This document shows, piece by piece, positions 44,001-51,789 of a stretch of 59,240 nucleotides of DNA. The position numbers and the translations under genes were made by a program. The stretch is from Candidatus Acidiferrales bacterium (GTDB taxonomy: Bacteria > Acidobacteriota > Terriglobia > Acidiferrales > UBA7541). The notes beneath the pieces are model-generated. The model did no database searches and was not told the DNA's origin. It saw nothing but the letters and a program-made list of their open reading frames with translations. The DNA is taken from positions 1 through 59,240 of the forward strand of contig JASHSV010000243.1 in the NCBI GenBank assembly GCA_030038535.1, written 5' to 3'. How positions within the stretch are numbered: position 1 is the stretch's first letter; every line of letters starts with the position of its first letter.

Positions 44001-45437
44001 TTAGCGGTGCGCCGCTACCGGCTCGGGCGTTCCCATCTCAACAGGTGTTTCGGCGCGGGCCGGGCAGCGGAACTGGGAGAGCGCCTCGTTGAGTTGCTCG
44101 GAGAGTTTCACGAGGTGGCCGACCGTACTCACCGTCTGTCGTGAGCCCTGTGAAGTCTGCCGCGTGATGCTGGAGATGATCTGCATGGCGTGCGCGACGC
44201 CTTCCGTGCCCCGCACCTGTTGCTTGGAGGCCAGCGAGATTTCCTGCACCAGCTCGGCCGATTGGCGCACCACGGAGGAAATAGCTTCCAGCGCTTTTCC
44301 GGCCTGATCCGCCAGGCTTGCGCCGCCTTCCACCTCGCGCGTGCCCTCTTCCATCACCACCACCGCTTCGTTCGTCTCCGCCTGGATCGCCTTGATGAGC
44401 GCGGCGATGTCTTTCGTGGCGCTGCGGGAATGTTCTGCGAGCTTGCGCACCTCGTCGGCAACCACCGCGAATCCGCGTCCTGCCTCGCCCGCGCGCGCCG
44501 CCTCGATGGCTGCGTTCAGCGCCAGCAGGTTGGTCTGCTCGGTGATGTCATTGATTACGTTGATGATTTCGCTGATTTCCAGCGACCGGTCGCCCAGCGA
44601 CTTGATCTTCTTTGCGCTCGCCTGCACCGACACGCGGATTCGCTGCATGCCGTCCAGCGTATCGCGCACGGCGCGGTTGCCCTGCTCGGCGGCGTCCAGC
44701 GCGCGCCGGGCGGCTTCCGCCGAGGCTTCCGCGTTGTTGGACACCTGTTTCATGGATACGGTCAGCTCTTCCACGGCCGACGAGGTGTTGGTAATTTCGT
44801 GGTCCTGCTGCGAAGCGCCGCTGGTCATCTCTTCCGCCGACACCAGAATGCTGTTCACGCTGGCCATCACGTCCATGGCGGACTTGCGCGCGCGCTCGAT
44901 GACTGTGGTGTAGTTGCCCAGCATGGAGTTCACGGACTCAACCACGTTGCCCAGTGAATCAGTCGTTGTCTTCGCCCGCACCGTCAGGTCGCCGCGGCCC
45001 GCCTGGCTGATCACTTGCAGCAGGTCGGAAATGCTGCGCTGTAAGCCTTCCAGGCCCTCCGGTTTGCCGTTCCCGCCCATGCGCAGGGCGCCGCGGTTCA
45101 GGTTTTCGGCGATGGCACCGAATTCATTGTCCGCGTCTACTTCGACACGCGCCTTTGTGTCACCGGCAGCCACGCGCTCGGAGAACTCGGCGATTTCCCG
45201 CACCGGGTCCAGCACGCGCGAGCCCAGCAGGCGGAGGCACAGCACTCCCGTGCCCAGGCACAGAACGATCGCGACGAGCAGTTCCGCCGCCGCCGTGCTC
45301 GGCAGCGCCGTGAAATCAAATGGCGCTGCTCCGTTCGATCTCGCTCCCGCGCCGTAGCTCAGCCCGAGCACCGTCACCAGCGCGGCGAAGACCCAGAACG
45401 TCAGCATCCACACCGTATTCGACAGACGACCTTTCAT
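44001..45437 (-). CDS. methyl-accepting protein without a sensory domain, cluster 2
   Basis: 478 aa. The ATG at 45437 is chosen for its GGAGGT site. TM1 (about 12-30) and TM2 (about 52-72) are separated by only about 20 residues ([20 protein letters not shown]), so there is no periplasmic ligand-binding domain. HAMP follows ([20 protein letters not shown]), then the signalling hairpin with tip [20 protein letters not shown] then [20 protein letters not shown]. It may sense membrane state, work through a partner protein, or only serve as the membrane base of the array. Confidence 0.9.
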   Translation of the reverse strand: MKGRLSNTVWMLTFWVFAALVTVLGLSYGAGARSNGAAPFDFTALPSTAAAELLVAIVLCLGTGVLCLRLLGSRVLDPVREIAEFSERVAAGDTKARVEVDADNEFGAIAENLNRGALRMGGNGKPEGLEGLQRSISDLLQVISQAGRGDLTVRAKTTTDSLGNVVESVNSMLGNYTTVIERARKSAMDVMASVNSILVSAEEMTSGASQQDHEITNTSSAVEELTVSMKQVSNNAEASAEAARRALDAAEQGNRAVRDTLDGMQRIRVSVQASAKKIKSLGDRSLEISEIINVINDITEQTNLLALNAAIEAARAGEAGRGFAVVADEVRKLAEHSRSATKDIAALIKAIQAETNEAVVVMEEGTREVEGGASLADQAGKALEAISSVVRQSAELVQEISLASKQQVRGTEGVAHAMQIISSITRQTSQGSRQTVSTVGHLVKLSEQLNEALSQFRCPARAETPVEMGTPEPVAAHR

Positions 45438-45485
45438 GGCTACCTCCAAATTCCTTTCGTTCGCCCTGTGGGGCGGACCTCTCGT

Positions 45486-46013
45486 CTAAATCACCGGAAC
45501 CGGATACACCTCGAGCAATCGTCGCAGATCGATGGCCAGCGCCAGACGGTCGTCGTGGCGCAGCATCGCACAGCAATGTGGAACATCGGGCGGAGCCTCG
45601 TCTAGCAGCGCTTCGGGGCCCAAGGTGTAGGTCCCGATCACTTCGTCCGAAGCAATGCCGAGCTGCAAATCCTCGTCCCCGTTTTCGCCACGGATCCTCG
45701 TCACCACCACGTGTTTGGGCAGTAGGCCCGGCCGGCGCCCTTCCGTGAAGGCGATGTCGATCACGGCCACAATCGAGCCCCGCAGGTTGAACACGCCCAT
45801 CAGGAACGGAGGCCCCAGCGGCACACGCGTCACCCGCGGCCAATCCACCACCTCTTCCACGTCCAAAACGGTCAGCGAAAACCGCTCGCGCCCCGAACGG
45901 AACACGCAGTACTGCCGTTCATTGGTGGGCTCTGCCGCGACGGAGACTTCCTCGTTGGGGGACACTACGAGGAACTCGTGCCCATTCGCTCCGTTGCTCT
46001 GCTCGTCAGCCAT
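45486..46013 (-). CDS. cheW: CheW scaffold protein 1, cluster 2
   Basis: 175 aa. After about 30 variable residues comes a full CheW domain: QYCVFRSGRERFSLTVLDVE, VFNLRGSIVAVIDIAFT, LQLGIASDEVIGTYTLGPEA, ending LALAIDLRRLLEVYPVPVI. The intact NLRG motif makes it the most standard CheW of this cluster, and its place before the MCP gene suggests it joins the receptor and kinase. Separated from the upstream gene by 135 bases, which could hold an internal promoter. Confidence 0.88.
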   Translation of the reverse strand: MADEQSNGANGHEFLVVSPNEEVSVAAEPTNERQYCVFRSGRERFSLTVLDVEEVVDWPRVTRVPLGPPFLMGVFNLRGSIVAVIDIAFTEGRRPGLLPKHVVVTRIRGENGDEDLQLGIASDEVIGTYTLGPEALLDEAPPDVPHCCAMLRHDDRLALAIDLRRLLEVYPVPVI

Positions 46014-46148
46014 ACCGCTTGCTACCGCGTCACTCCTTTACTGGCCTGCCGGGGGACAATCTCCTCACTCCATTAAGCAACCGGGTGGCCAAGCCCATCT
46101 GCCCAAATCCAATTTTGAGACTCGCCTAAACGATTTACTGTCAACAGC

Positions 46149-46868
46149 TTACAAAACATCAGCTGAAGCACTCGCGCCGGCCATCAGACCGCCGAACTCC
46201 TCCTCCGTCTCACTTTGCGACGGCTTCTCAATTAGCTGGAGTTCGCTGGCCAGCGATGAGAATCGTTGCATCATCTCGTTCATTCTCAAGATCATACAGT
46301 GCAGGGTGCGCACACGGTCGAGCGACTCGCCGCGCAGCCCCGTCGATTCCAGCAGCAGCAGGTCTGCATTCCCGAGCGCCGAGGTGAGCGCGTTGTTGAG
46401 CGCCGGACGCATCTCCAGCATGTAGCGCCCGAGCGCCGCCCGCCTCTGTAGCACCTTGGCGACGTTCTCGGCGGCTTCGGCCCGGCGTTGCGCGGCGGTG
46501 CGTCGCAGAATCTGTCCCGCTAGCAGGACGATTACGCTCGCCCAGTCGTTTTGCCTGTGCACCACCAGCCCCGCAGGATCGCGGGATTGAACTTCGGCAG
46601 CCTCGCGTTCATTTTCGACCACAGCCAGCACCGCTACTCCCGCCGTCCCCAGGGACTCCCGCACGCTCAAGGCGCGATGGGGCGCAAGCGGCCCAAGGAT
46701 CAGGAGGTCATAGGCCGAGGCGCTTGCGGGGTTCCACAAATCGCTGGACACTTGCGTGAGTGCGGGCACGCGCGGCTCGGTTTGCCAGCGGGCCGTAAGT
46801 TGCCGGCCGAACTCTGGCTCGTCCGCAACGATGAGCAGGGTGTTCGTTTCCACGGGGTCCTCTGCCAA
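46149..46868 (-). CDS. pseudo-receiver plus pseudo-DHp protein
   Basis: 239 aa with no close named family. Residues about 8-118 look like a receiver fold (NTLLIVADEPEFGRQLTARW, then YDLLILGPLAPHRALS), but the phospho-acceptor position is Gly59. Residues about 125-215 look like a histidine-kinase DHp/HisKA hairpin (ALGRYMLEMRPALNNALTSA, then LGNADLLLLES). Compared with AHELNNALT of kinases the phosphorylated His is replaced by Pro155. There is no ATPase domain. It lies 15 bases downstream of the 582-aa gene in the cluster 2 run. It may act as a dimeric adaptor; catalysis is unlikely. Confidence 0.6.
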   Translation of the reverse strand: MAEDPVETNTLLIVADEPEFGRQLTARWQTEPRVPALTQVSSDLWNPASASAYDLLILGPLAPHRALSVRESLGTAGVAVLAVVENEREAAEVQSRDPAGLVVHRQNDWASVIVLLAGQILRRTAAQRRAEAAENVAKVLQRRAALGRYMLEMRPALNNALTSALGNADLLLLESTGLRGESLDRVRTLHCMILRMNEMMQRFSSLASELQLIEKPSQSETEEEFGGLMAGASASADVL

Positions 46869-46883
46869 CTCCGCCGCAAAGGC

Positions 46884-48632
46884 TCAGACGCGCAAATCGC
46901 CGGCCTGCTCGACGAAGGCGAGCAGCCGTTTCGCCGTCATGGCCAGGTTCACGGCGCCTTCCGTCTGCTTTGCGCTCTTGGCTTTCTCCACTGCTCCCTG
47001 CAGCCGGTTCATTTCGTTCGCGGCCAGGCTGAGTGCTGAAGCCACGCGCCCACGATTTCCCTTCGCCACATGGTTCTCGAGCGATGCAGCGAGCAGTGCG
47101 CGCACCACTACCGCGCGGCGAATGTCTTTCGCGGTCGGGCCGTTATCGCTCACGAATGCCGCCACTTCCCACGACGAGAGCAGCAACTTCACCCCGTCGA
47201 TGTGGATCGTGCTCATCGAACGTCCCCGGTCGCGGGGCGCGGAGATGAGCTGTTCCCACACTTTCTCCGAGCAGTTCTCCACGTCCGTCTCCGTGATTTC
47301 CTGCGGGAGCGTCTCGGTCCCGTTCGAGGGCGCCGTTGCCGTTTCCGCGGCCTTGGCCGGCGCACTGGGGGTATTGACAATCGGAGCCACCGGTTTGAGC
47401 GGCATCTTAGGCGGCTCGTTGGCCGCATCGGCTACGCGGAATGTGGGCTTGCGCGGCGCTTCCGTTGGTGCCGGGGCCCGGCTCTCGGCCACAGCCTTTG
47501 CCGGCGGTTCTGCAAGTGCCAGCACGGAACGGAATGCCGGGCGTGGCGGGGTTGCGCCGCGATGGGAGCTTTGCGGCTGTCCCACACGCGGGCCAGGATT
47601 GAGCTGCACGGAGAGGTCCTGCTCGGGGTCTTTTTCCGATCCAGCCTCCGGCGCGTGCACGGCTTCCTGCGATTTCTCTGCTTCGGCTGGCGCTTTGCTG
47701 GCCACTCCGGCGAGCGCAGCTTCCGCTGCAGCGCGCAGTGCGATTAGCCGCTCCAGCATTGTCGGAATCGAGTATTCGCTGAACTCGGCGCGGAACGGGT
47801 GTTTCCAATCGCTGCAAATGCGGTGCAGCTCGGCCACCGGCTCCGCCGCGCTCAGTCCCGCCGCGCGGCAATCCACGCGGGTCACTCCGCAGCCCTCGAG
47901 TTGGCAGAGCGCGTCGCGCGTCACCCGCAGGTCCGCGTGCGACAGCCGGATAAACGACCGGCGCAGCAGGTAATTGAAGCGGCAGAACGCCACGAGCGCC
48001 TCCGGCCGGTAAAAGCCGTCGCCCATGCTGTCCTTGATTTGGTGTCCCTGCTGCAGCAGGTTCGAATGCAGCAGTTCGGAGAGGCTCCCGGCCAACCGCG
48101 CAGCTTCCAGAATGGTCTCCAGAGGCTGCAGCGCTTCCGGCGCGATGGGGGAAACCGTTCCCAGAATCGGCCGAAGCACCTGCGCGGTGTCCGCATAGGA
48201 AACGTCGCGCGTGGCCACGTTCTGCGGGGCCGTCGCGGCGAAATACTGCACAATTACGAAATCCACTTTGCTGCGGTCCGCGGGCTTCTTGGCCCCCTTC
48301 CGCAGCAGCCGGAGTGCGAACGCCCGCAGGTTCCGCTCCGCGGCTGCATAGTTGGCCTGCAGAAGCTGCCGCACCTGGTTCACCGCGGTTTGTTCGTCCA
48401 TCTCGTCGAACCACGTACGCGCGGCCCGCAGGATTTCCTCGCACCGGTCGGGTCCGGTCAGATCCTCGATCCGGCATGGCGGCCCGGGCAGATTGAACTG
48501 CTCTGCCATCGCCCGGTACACCGGAAAGACGAGCTGCGCCTCGACCCACCGCTGCGGAGATCCGTCCGCCTTCTCCGTCGCGGGAATCGTCATCGTTGCG
48601 CCCCCTGAGGGCGTGCTGCTTTTTGTGCTCAT
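46884..48632 (-). CDS. 582-aa protein of unknown function, cluster 2
   Basis: No family that I recognise. About residues 25-320 are a predominantly helical block (VEAQLVFPVYRAMAEQFNLP, then QLLQANYAAAERNLRAFALR and GFYRPEALVAFCRFNYLLRR). Residues about 320-455 are Pro/Ala/Ser/Glu-rich and probably disordered. The last about 125 residues are helical and conserved-looking (TDVENCSEKVWEQLI, IHIDGVKLLLSSWEVAAFVS, RRAVVVRALLAASLENHV). No signal peptide, membrane helix or enzyme motif is seen. It overlaps the upstream PilZ-like gene by 4 bases. A large cytoplasmic scaffold or regulator is the simplest guess. Confidence 0.7.
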   Translation of the reverse strand: MSTKSSTPSGGATMTIPATEKADGSPQRWVEAQLVFPVYRAMAEQFNLPGPPCRIEDLTGPDRCEEILRAARTWFDEMDEQTAVNQVRQLLQANYAAAERNLRAFALRLLRKGAKKPADRSKVDFVIVQYFAATAPQNVATRDVSYADTAQVLRPILGTVSPIAPEALQPLETILEAARLAGSLSELLHSNLLQQGHQIKDSMGDGFYRPEALVAFCRFNYLLRRSFIRLSHADLRVTRDALCQLEGCGVTRVDCRAAGLSAAEPVAELHRICSDWKHPFRAEFSEYSIPTMLERLIALRAAAEAALAGVASKAPAEAEKSQEAVHAPEAGSEKDPEQDLSVQLNPGPRVGQPQSSHRGATPPRPAFRSVLALAEPPAKAVAESRAPAPTEAPRKPTFRVADAANEPPKMPLKPVAPIVNTPSAPAKAAETATAPSNGTETLPQEITETDVENCSEKVWEQLISAPRDRGRSMSTIHIDGVKLLLSSWEVAAFVSDNGPTAKDIRRAVVVRALLAASLENHVAKGNRGRVASALSLAANEMNRLQGAVEKAKSAKQTEGAVNLAMTAKRLLAFVEQAGDLRV

Positions 48633-49027
48633 GGCTTGATGATCCAGTTGCTCACCGGATTCAGGAACCGCGCGGCAATGGCTTTGCGCCGGCCGTCGTA
48701 CTGCACGGCCACCACCGTTGCTTCGGCCTGGAGTGAGCTGTCCGAATTCTCGATTTGTATGCGGTCCTCAAACTCCAGCGGGAGCAGGGAATCGAACAGG
48801 ACCTCGCGCGCCGTCCCATATTCGATTACCGTGCGCTCCGCCAGCGCCCGCGCATCTCCTCGCAACACCGTGATCCGCACCGGGATTCGCACCGCCGTTG
48901 AGTCGGGGAACAACGCTGCCAATCCGGCGGCTGCTGAGGCCTTGGGGAGAGGAGGATTCGCGACCGCGTCTTTCTGTTGCACTGAGTTTCCTGTCCTCGT
49001 GCCCGCCGGCGCTTTTGAGTGCCACAT
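48629..49027 (-). CDS. small beta-domain protein, PilZ-like, first gene of cluster 2
   Basis: 132 aa. After a disordered N-terminus of about 45 residues comes a beta-rich domain (VRIPVRITVLRGDARALAER, then TVIEYGTAREVLFDSLLPLE and AEATVVAVQYDGRRKAIAAR) followed by FLNPVSNWI. The order of strands is like PilZ, as is its short size, but the RxxxR and [DN]xSxxG residues are not present, so c-di-GMP binding is not supported. Its stop overlaps the start of the 582-aa gene. No ribosome-binding site is evident before the ATG. Confidence 0.6.
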   Translation of the reverse strand: MWHSKAPAGTRTGNSVQQKDAVANPPLPKASAAAGLAALFPDSTAVRIPVRITVLRGDARALAERTVIEYGTAREVLFDSLLPLEFEDRIQIENSDSSLQAEATVVAVQYDGRRKAIAARFLNPVSNWIIKP

Positions 49028-49132
49028 GCCGGCGGCTGGCCGTGCCCCGGGCTGAAGGCTCCCGAATAGAGAGCGGCCAGAGCGGATAAAGCAAGCCCCC
49101 CTCCAAACCGGACAGCCCCAGCCTCACTCATA

Positions 49133-49160
49133 ACTCTATTATTGTGAATGTGTTAGACAA
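49133..49160 (-). promoter_or_regulatory. possible sigma-70 promoter of chemosensory cluster 2
   Basis: On the minus strand a TTGTCT box (49155-49160) and TAGAGT box (49133-49138) are 16 bases apart, about 105 bases before the first ORF of cluster 2, in an AT-rich patch of an otherwise GC-rich region. TAATAG at 49136-49141 would be a closer -10 but the spacer is short. Confidence 0.4.
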
Positions 49161-49186
49161 ACTGACATTTTCTGCTTTCGGAAAGC

Positions 49187-49215
49187 GTCTCAGGTTGACA
49201 CGCCGTTTGTCTCAG
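49187..49215 (-). promoter_or_regulatory. paired CTGAGAC sites upstream of chemosensory cluster 2
   Basis: On the minus strand CTGAGAC occurs at 49215-49209 and again at 49193-49187, 22 bases apart, upstream of the predicted promoter. The same pair, in the same orientation to transcription, lies upstream of cluster 1 at 25131 and 25149. A small palindrome GCTTTCGGAAAGC (49174-49186) adjoins the inner copy. Confidence 0.4.
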
Positions 49216-49305
49216 CGCTTTAGCTCGAAGTCTCATTCCGCGCCGTTCCGGGGGCAGGGCACGCCAGCACGGCCTTCGGCGGATGGAGTTGGCTCCCGGT
49301 GAGAC

Positions 49306-49842
49306 CTATTGTTTTTGTAGCAGGGATTCGAGGAGGGCGTAATTGTCGCCCCGGTCCCATTCCTGGGGGCCGATTACCTTGCGGGCGATCTTACCGTCGC
49401 GGTCGATAATGTAGGTTTCCGGAAAGATGGTCGTGCCGTATTCCAGGTTGATCTTCTGCTCGGGGTCGCGCCACGTGGGGAAACTCACGTTCTGCTCGCG
49501 CAAAAACTTTTCGTAATTTTGCTCGCTGTCGTCTTCGCTTACCGCCAGCACCACGCCACCCTGCGGCGCTATTTTCGCTTGCAGCCGGTTGAGCGCAGGA
49601 GTTTCTTCGACACACGGCGGGCACCACGAAGCCCAAAAATTCAGCACCACCACTTTGCCGCGCATGTCGTCGAGCTTCATCGGCTTCCCGTCGAGCGTAA
49701 ACGAGAAGGCCGGAGCCTTCTTTCCTGCCAGCGTCGGCTCTGCCTCCCGGTAGAGCGGCGAAAAGAACAGCCAGAGCACGCCCGCGGCGGTGACCAGCAC
49801 GAGCCCGTTGATGGCGTTTCGAATCACGGCCTCTCGCGTCAC
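49306..49842 (-). CDS. TlpA/ResA-like membrane-anchored thioredoxin
   Basis: 178 aa. N-terminal anchor (about 9-27, NAINGLVLVTAAGVLWLFF) and an extracytoplasmic thioredoxin fold of the AhpC-TSA/Redoxin class. FWASWCPPCVEETPAL contains the active CxxC; YIIDRDGKIARKVIGP is the typical cis-Pro region. ResA/TlpA proteins reduce periplasmic disulfides, often on apocytochrome c. No cytochrome c maturation gene is near. Single gene, divergent from the GT2 gene with about 47 bases between starts. Confidence 0.88.
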   Translation of the reverse strand: MTREAVIRNAINGLVLVTAAGVLWLFFSPLYREAEPTLAGKKAPAFSFTLDGKPMKLDDMRGKVVVLNFWASWCPPCVEETPALNRLQAKIAPQGGVVLAVSEDDSEQNYEKFLREQNVSFPTWRDPEQKINLEYGTTIFPETYIIDRDGKIARKVIGPQEWDRGDNYALLESLLQKQ

Positions 49843-49889
49843 GTCGTATATTATAGTCTCATGCCTCGGTGCTGTGCCGGACGTCAGAT

Positions 49890-50906
49890 ATGAGCGCCCC
49901 CACCTCCCCCACCATCACGGCCATCGTACCCGCTCGCAACGAGGAGCATTCGATCGAAACCGCCGTCCGCTCTCTTGCCGCCCTGCCTGAAATTGCGGAA
50001 ATCCGCGTTGTCAACGACGGCTCCTCCGACCGCACCGCTGAAATCCTGGCCCAGCTCGCCACCGAGATCCCCCGGCTGCGGGTCATCGAGGCTGGTCCGC
50101 TTCCCTCCGGGTGGATCGGAAAGAACCACGCGGCTTGGCTGGGCACTCAGGACGCCACGACCGATTGGCTCTTGTTCACCGACGCCGATGTGAGACATCT
50201 TTCCGGTTCTGCGGCTCACGCACTCTCGAACGCGGAACTCCGCGGCGCTGCGCTCGTCTCCTACTCGCCCGATCAGCGTCTGGATACCTGGTGGGAAAGT
50301 GCGATGATCCCGTTCGTTTTTTCGCGTCTCTCGCTACGCTATCCCTATGAGAAGGTCAACAATCCCAATTCGCCCGTGGCCGCTGCCAATGGTCAGTACC
50401 TACTCATCTCCCGTGACGCATATCGTGGCATTGGTGGCCACCGCGCCATCGCCGGTGATGTGCTTGAGGATGTCGCCCTCGCGCGACGGGTGAAGGCCGC
50501 TGGCTTCGCTCTCTATTTCGCACCGGGCGACCAGATCGCACAAACGCGAATGTACCGCAGCTTTTCTGCGATGTGGGAAGGCTGGACCAAGAATCTATAT
50601 CCTCTCGTCGGCGCATCACCGCTCGCCGCCGCGGCCGAGCTTTTGGGCCTTCTACCTATCCCGGAATTGGCGTGCCTCGCTCTTGCCTTCGTTTATCCTC
50701 TCTTTTCTTGGGGTGCGGGCCTGCTTCTGCTTAGCAGGGTTGCGACCTGCTATCGTAGCCTCTCCGCGAATCGATTTCCGAAATCCAGCATCCTATATTG
50801 GGTTCCAGGCATGGCTCTCTATTGCGCCGCGCTGGCGGCCTCCGCTTGGCGGCACGCGAACGGCACAGTAGCCTGGAAAGGACGCACCTACCCGGTCGGT
50901 TCGTGA
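49890..50906 (+). CDS. membrane-associated family 2 glycosyltransferase
   Basis: 338 aa from the ATG at 49890; a GTG at 49869 is also in frame. The GT2 core has ITAIVPARNEEHSIETAVRS, IRVVNDGSSDRTAEILAQL, LPSGWIGKNHAAWLG and the DAD motif in LLFTDADVRHL. VLEDVALARRVKAAGFALYF with ED and RMYRSFSAMWEGWTKNLYPL in QxxRW-like position follow, and hydrophobic C-terminal helices close it. This resembles the CrtQ/HpnB type of processive or carotenoid/hopanoid-related glycosyltransferases. 15 bases before the first pterin synthase gene. Confidence 0.8.
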   Translation: MSAPTSPTITAIVPARNEEHSIETAVRSLAALPEIAEIRVVNDGSSDRTAEILAQLATEIPRLRVIEAGPLPSGWIGKNHAAWLGTQDATTDWLLFTDADVRHLSGSAAHALSNAELRGAALVSYSPDQRLDTWWESAMIPFVFSRLSLRYPYEKVNNPNSPVAAANGQYLLISRDAYRGIGGHRAIAGDVLEDVALARRVKAAGFALYFAPGDQIAQTRMYRSFSAMWEGWTKNLYPLVGASPLAAAAELLGLLPIPELACLALAFVYPLFSWGAGLLLLSRVATCYRSLSANRFPKSSILYWVPGMALYCAALAASAWRHANGTVAWKGRTYPVGS

Positions 50907-50921
50907 CGGAAACTTTCCGAA

Positions 50922-51344
50922 ATGGTCTATCTCACACGCAAAGTCGAGTTCTCCGCTTCGCATCTCTACCACAATCCTGCCCTCTCTCCGGAGGAGAACC
51001 GCCGCATCTTCGGCAAATGCAATAACCCGCACGGCCACGGACACAACTACGTTCTCGAAGTCACCATCGCCGGCGAGCCCGACCCGCGCACGGGCATGGT
51101 CCTCGATCTCAAAGAACTGAAAGACATCCTCCAGCGCGAAATCCTCGACCGCATGGATCACCGATTCCTCAATTACGAGGTCCCCGAGCTGGCCGGCAAA
51201 ATACCCACCACGGAAACCATCGCCATGGCCATCTGGCAACTCCTTGAGCCTCGAATCAACCATAGAGGGCAGGGCCAGCTCCATCGCGTGCGCCTCTACG
51301 AAACTCCCGACCTCTTTGTGGATTGCATCAGGAACGGCCAATGA
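50922..51344 (+). CDS. 6-pyruvoyl-tetrahydropterin synthase/QueD family, copy 1
   Basis: 140 aa. The catalytic Cys is in [20 protein letters not shown], zinc-binding His residues are SASHLYH and the HGHGH run, and the C-terminal VRLYETPDLFVD carries the conserved Glu. The YGKC/FGKC catalytic context is closer to eukaryotic-type PTPS (dihydroneopterin triphosphate to 6-pyruvoyl-tetrahydropterin) than to E. coli QueD. The next gene is a paralogue, and folE follows. Which of tetrahydropterin, queuosine precursor or a folate bypass is made cannot be told from sequence. Confidence 0.85.
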   Translation: MVYLTRKVEFSASHLYHNPALSPEENRRIFGKCNNPHGHGHNYVLEVTIAGEPDPRTGMVLDLKELKDILQREILDRMDHRFLNYEVPELAGKIPTTETIAMAIWQLLEPRINHRGQGQLHRVRLYETPDLFVDCIRNGQ

Positions 51345-51366
51345 CCGGCCGCGCGAGCATTGCCGG

Positions 51367-51789
51367 ATGAACGTAATTCTCCATCGCCGCTATCGCTTCT
51401 CCGCCTCGCACCGGCTGCACCAGCCGGGCTGGTCGGCCGCGGAAAACCGCCGCGTCTATGGCAAGTGCGCCAACGAGCACGGCCACGGCCATAACTACGT
51501 TCTCGAAGTCGCCGTCACGGGTCCCGTTGATCCCTCCACCGGGATGATCACCAACCTCGCCGATCTCGACGCCTTTATCGAGCGCCACGTGCTCGTCGAA
51601 TTCGATCATGTCTATCTGAACGAACAGGTGCCTGCCTTCCGTTCGCTCGTGCCAACGGCGGAAAACATCTGCCGCGTGGTGTACGACCGTCTGCGCGCCT
51701 ACCCGCACGCGCGCCTCGCCTCCGTCGGCCTCGAAGAGACCGGCGCCAACAGTTTTGAATACGCGGGAGAATTCCGGGAGAAGCCCTGA
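51367..51789 (+). CDS. 6-pyruvoyl-tetrahydropterin synthase/QueD family, copy 2
   Basis: 140 aa, ATG at 51367. [20 protein letters not shown] and [20 protein letters not shown] hold the His ligands and catalytic Cys as in copy 1; the C-terminal [15 protein letters not shown] carries the Glu. About half the residues differ from copy 1 outside the core motif, so it is an old duplication and not a recent one. Its stop overlaps the folE start (TGATG), so copies and folE are co-translated, consistent with one pterin pathway. Confidence 0.85.
   Translation: MNVILHRRYRFSASHRLHQPGWSAAENRRVYGKCANEHGHGHNYVLEVAVTGPVDPSTGMITNLADLDAFIERHVLVEFDHVYLNEQVPAFRSLVPTAENICRVVYDRLRAYPHARLASVGLEETGANSFEYAGEFREKP

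Noticed and set aside
49195-49224. TTGACA-like promoter on the plus strand
   Set aside because: No -10 box at a suitable distance, and the next plus-strand gene starts about 700 bases away with a minus-strand gene between.
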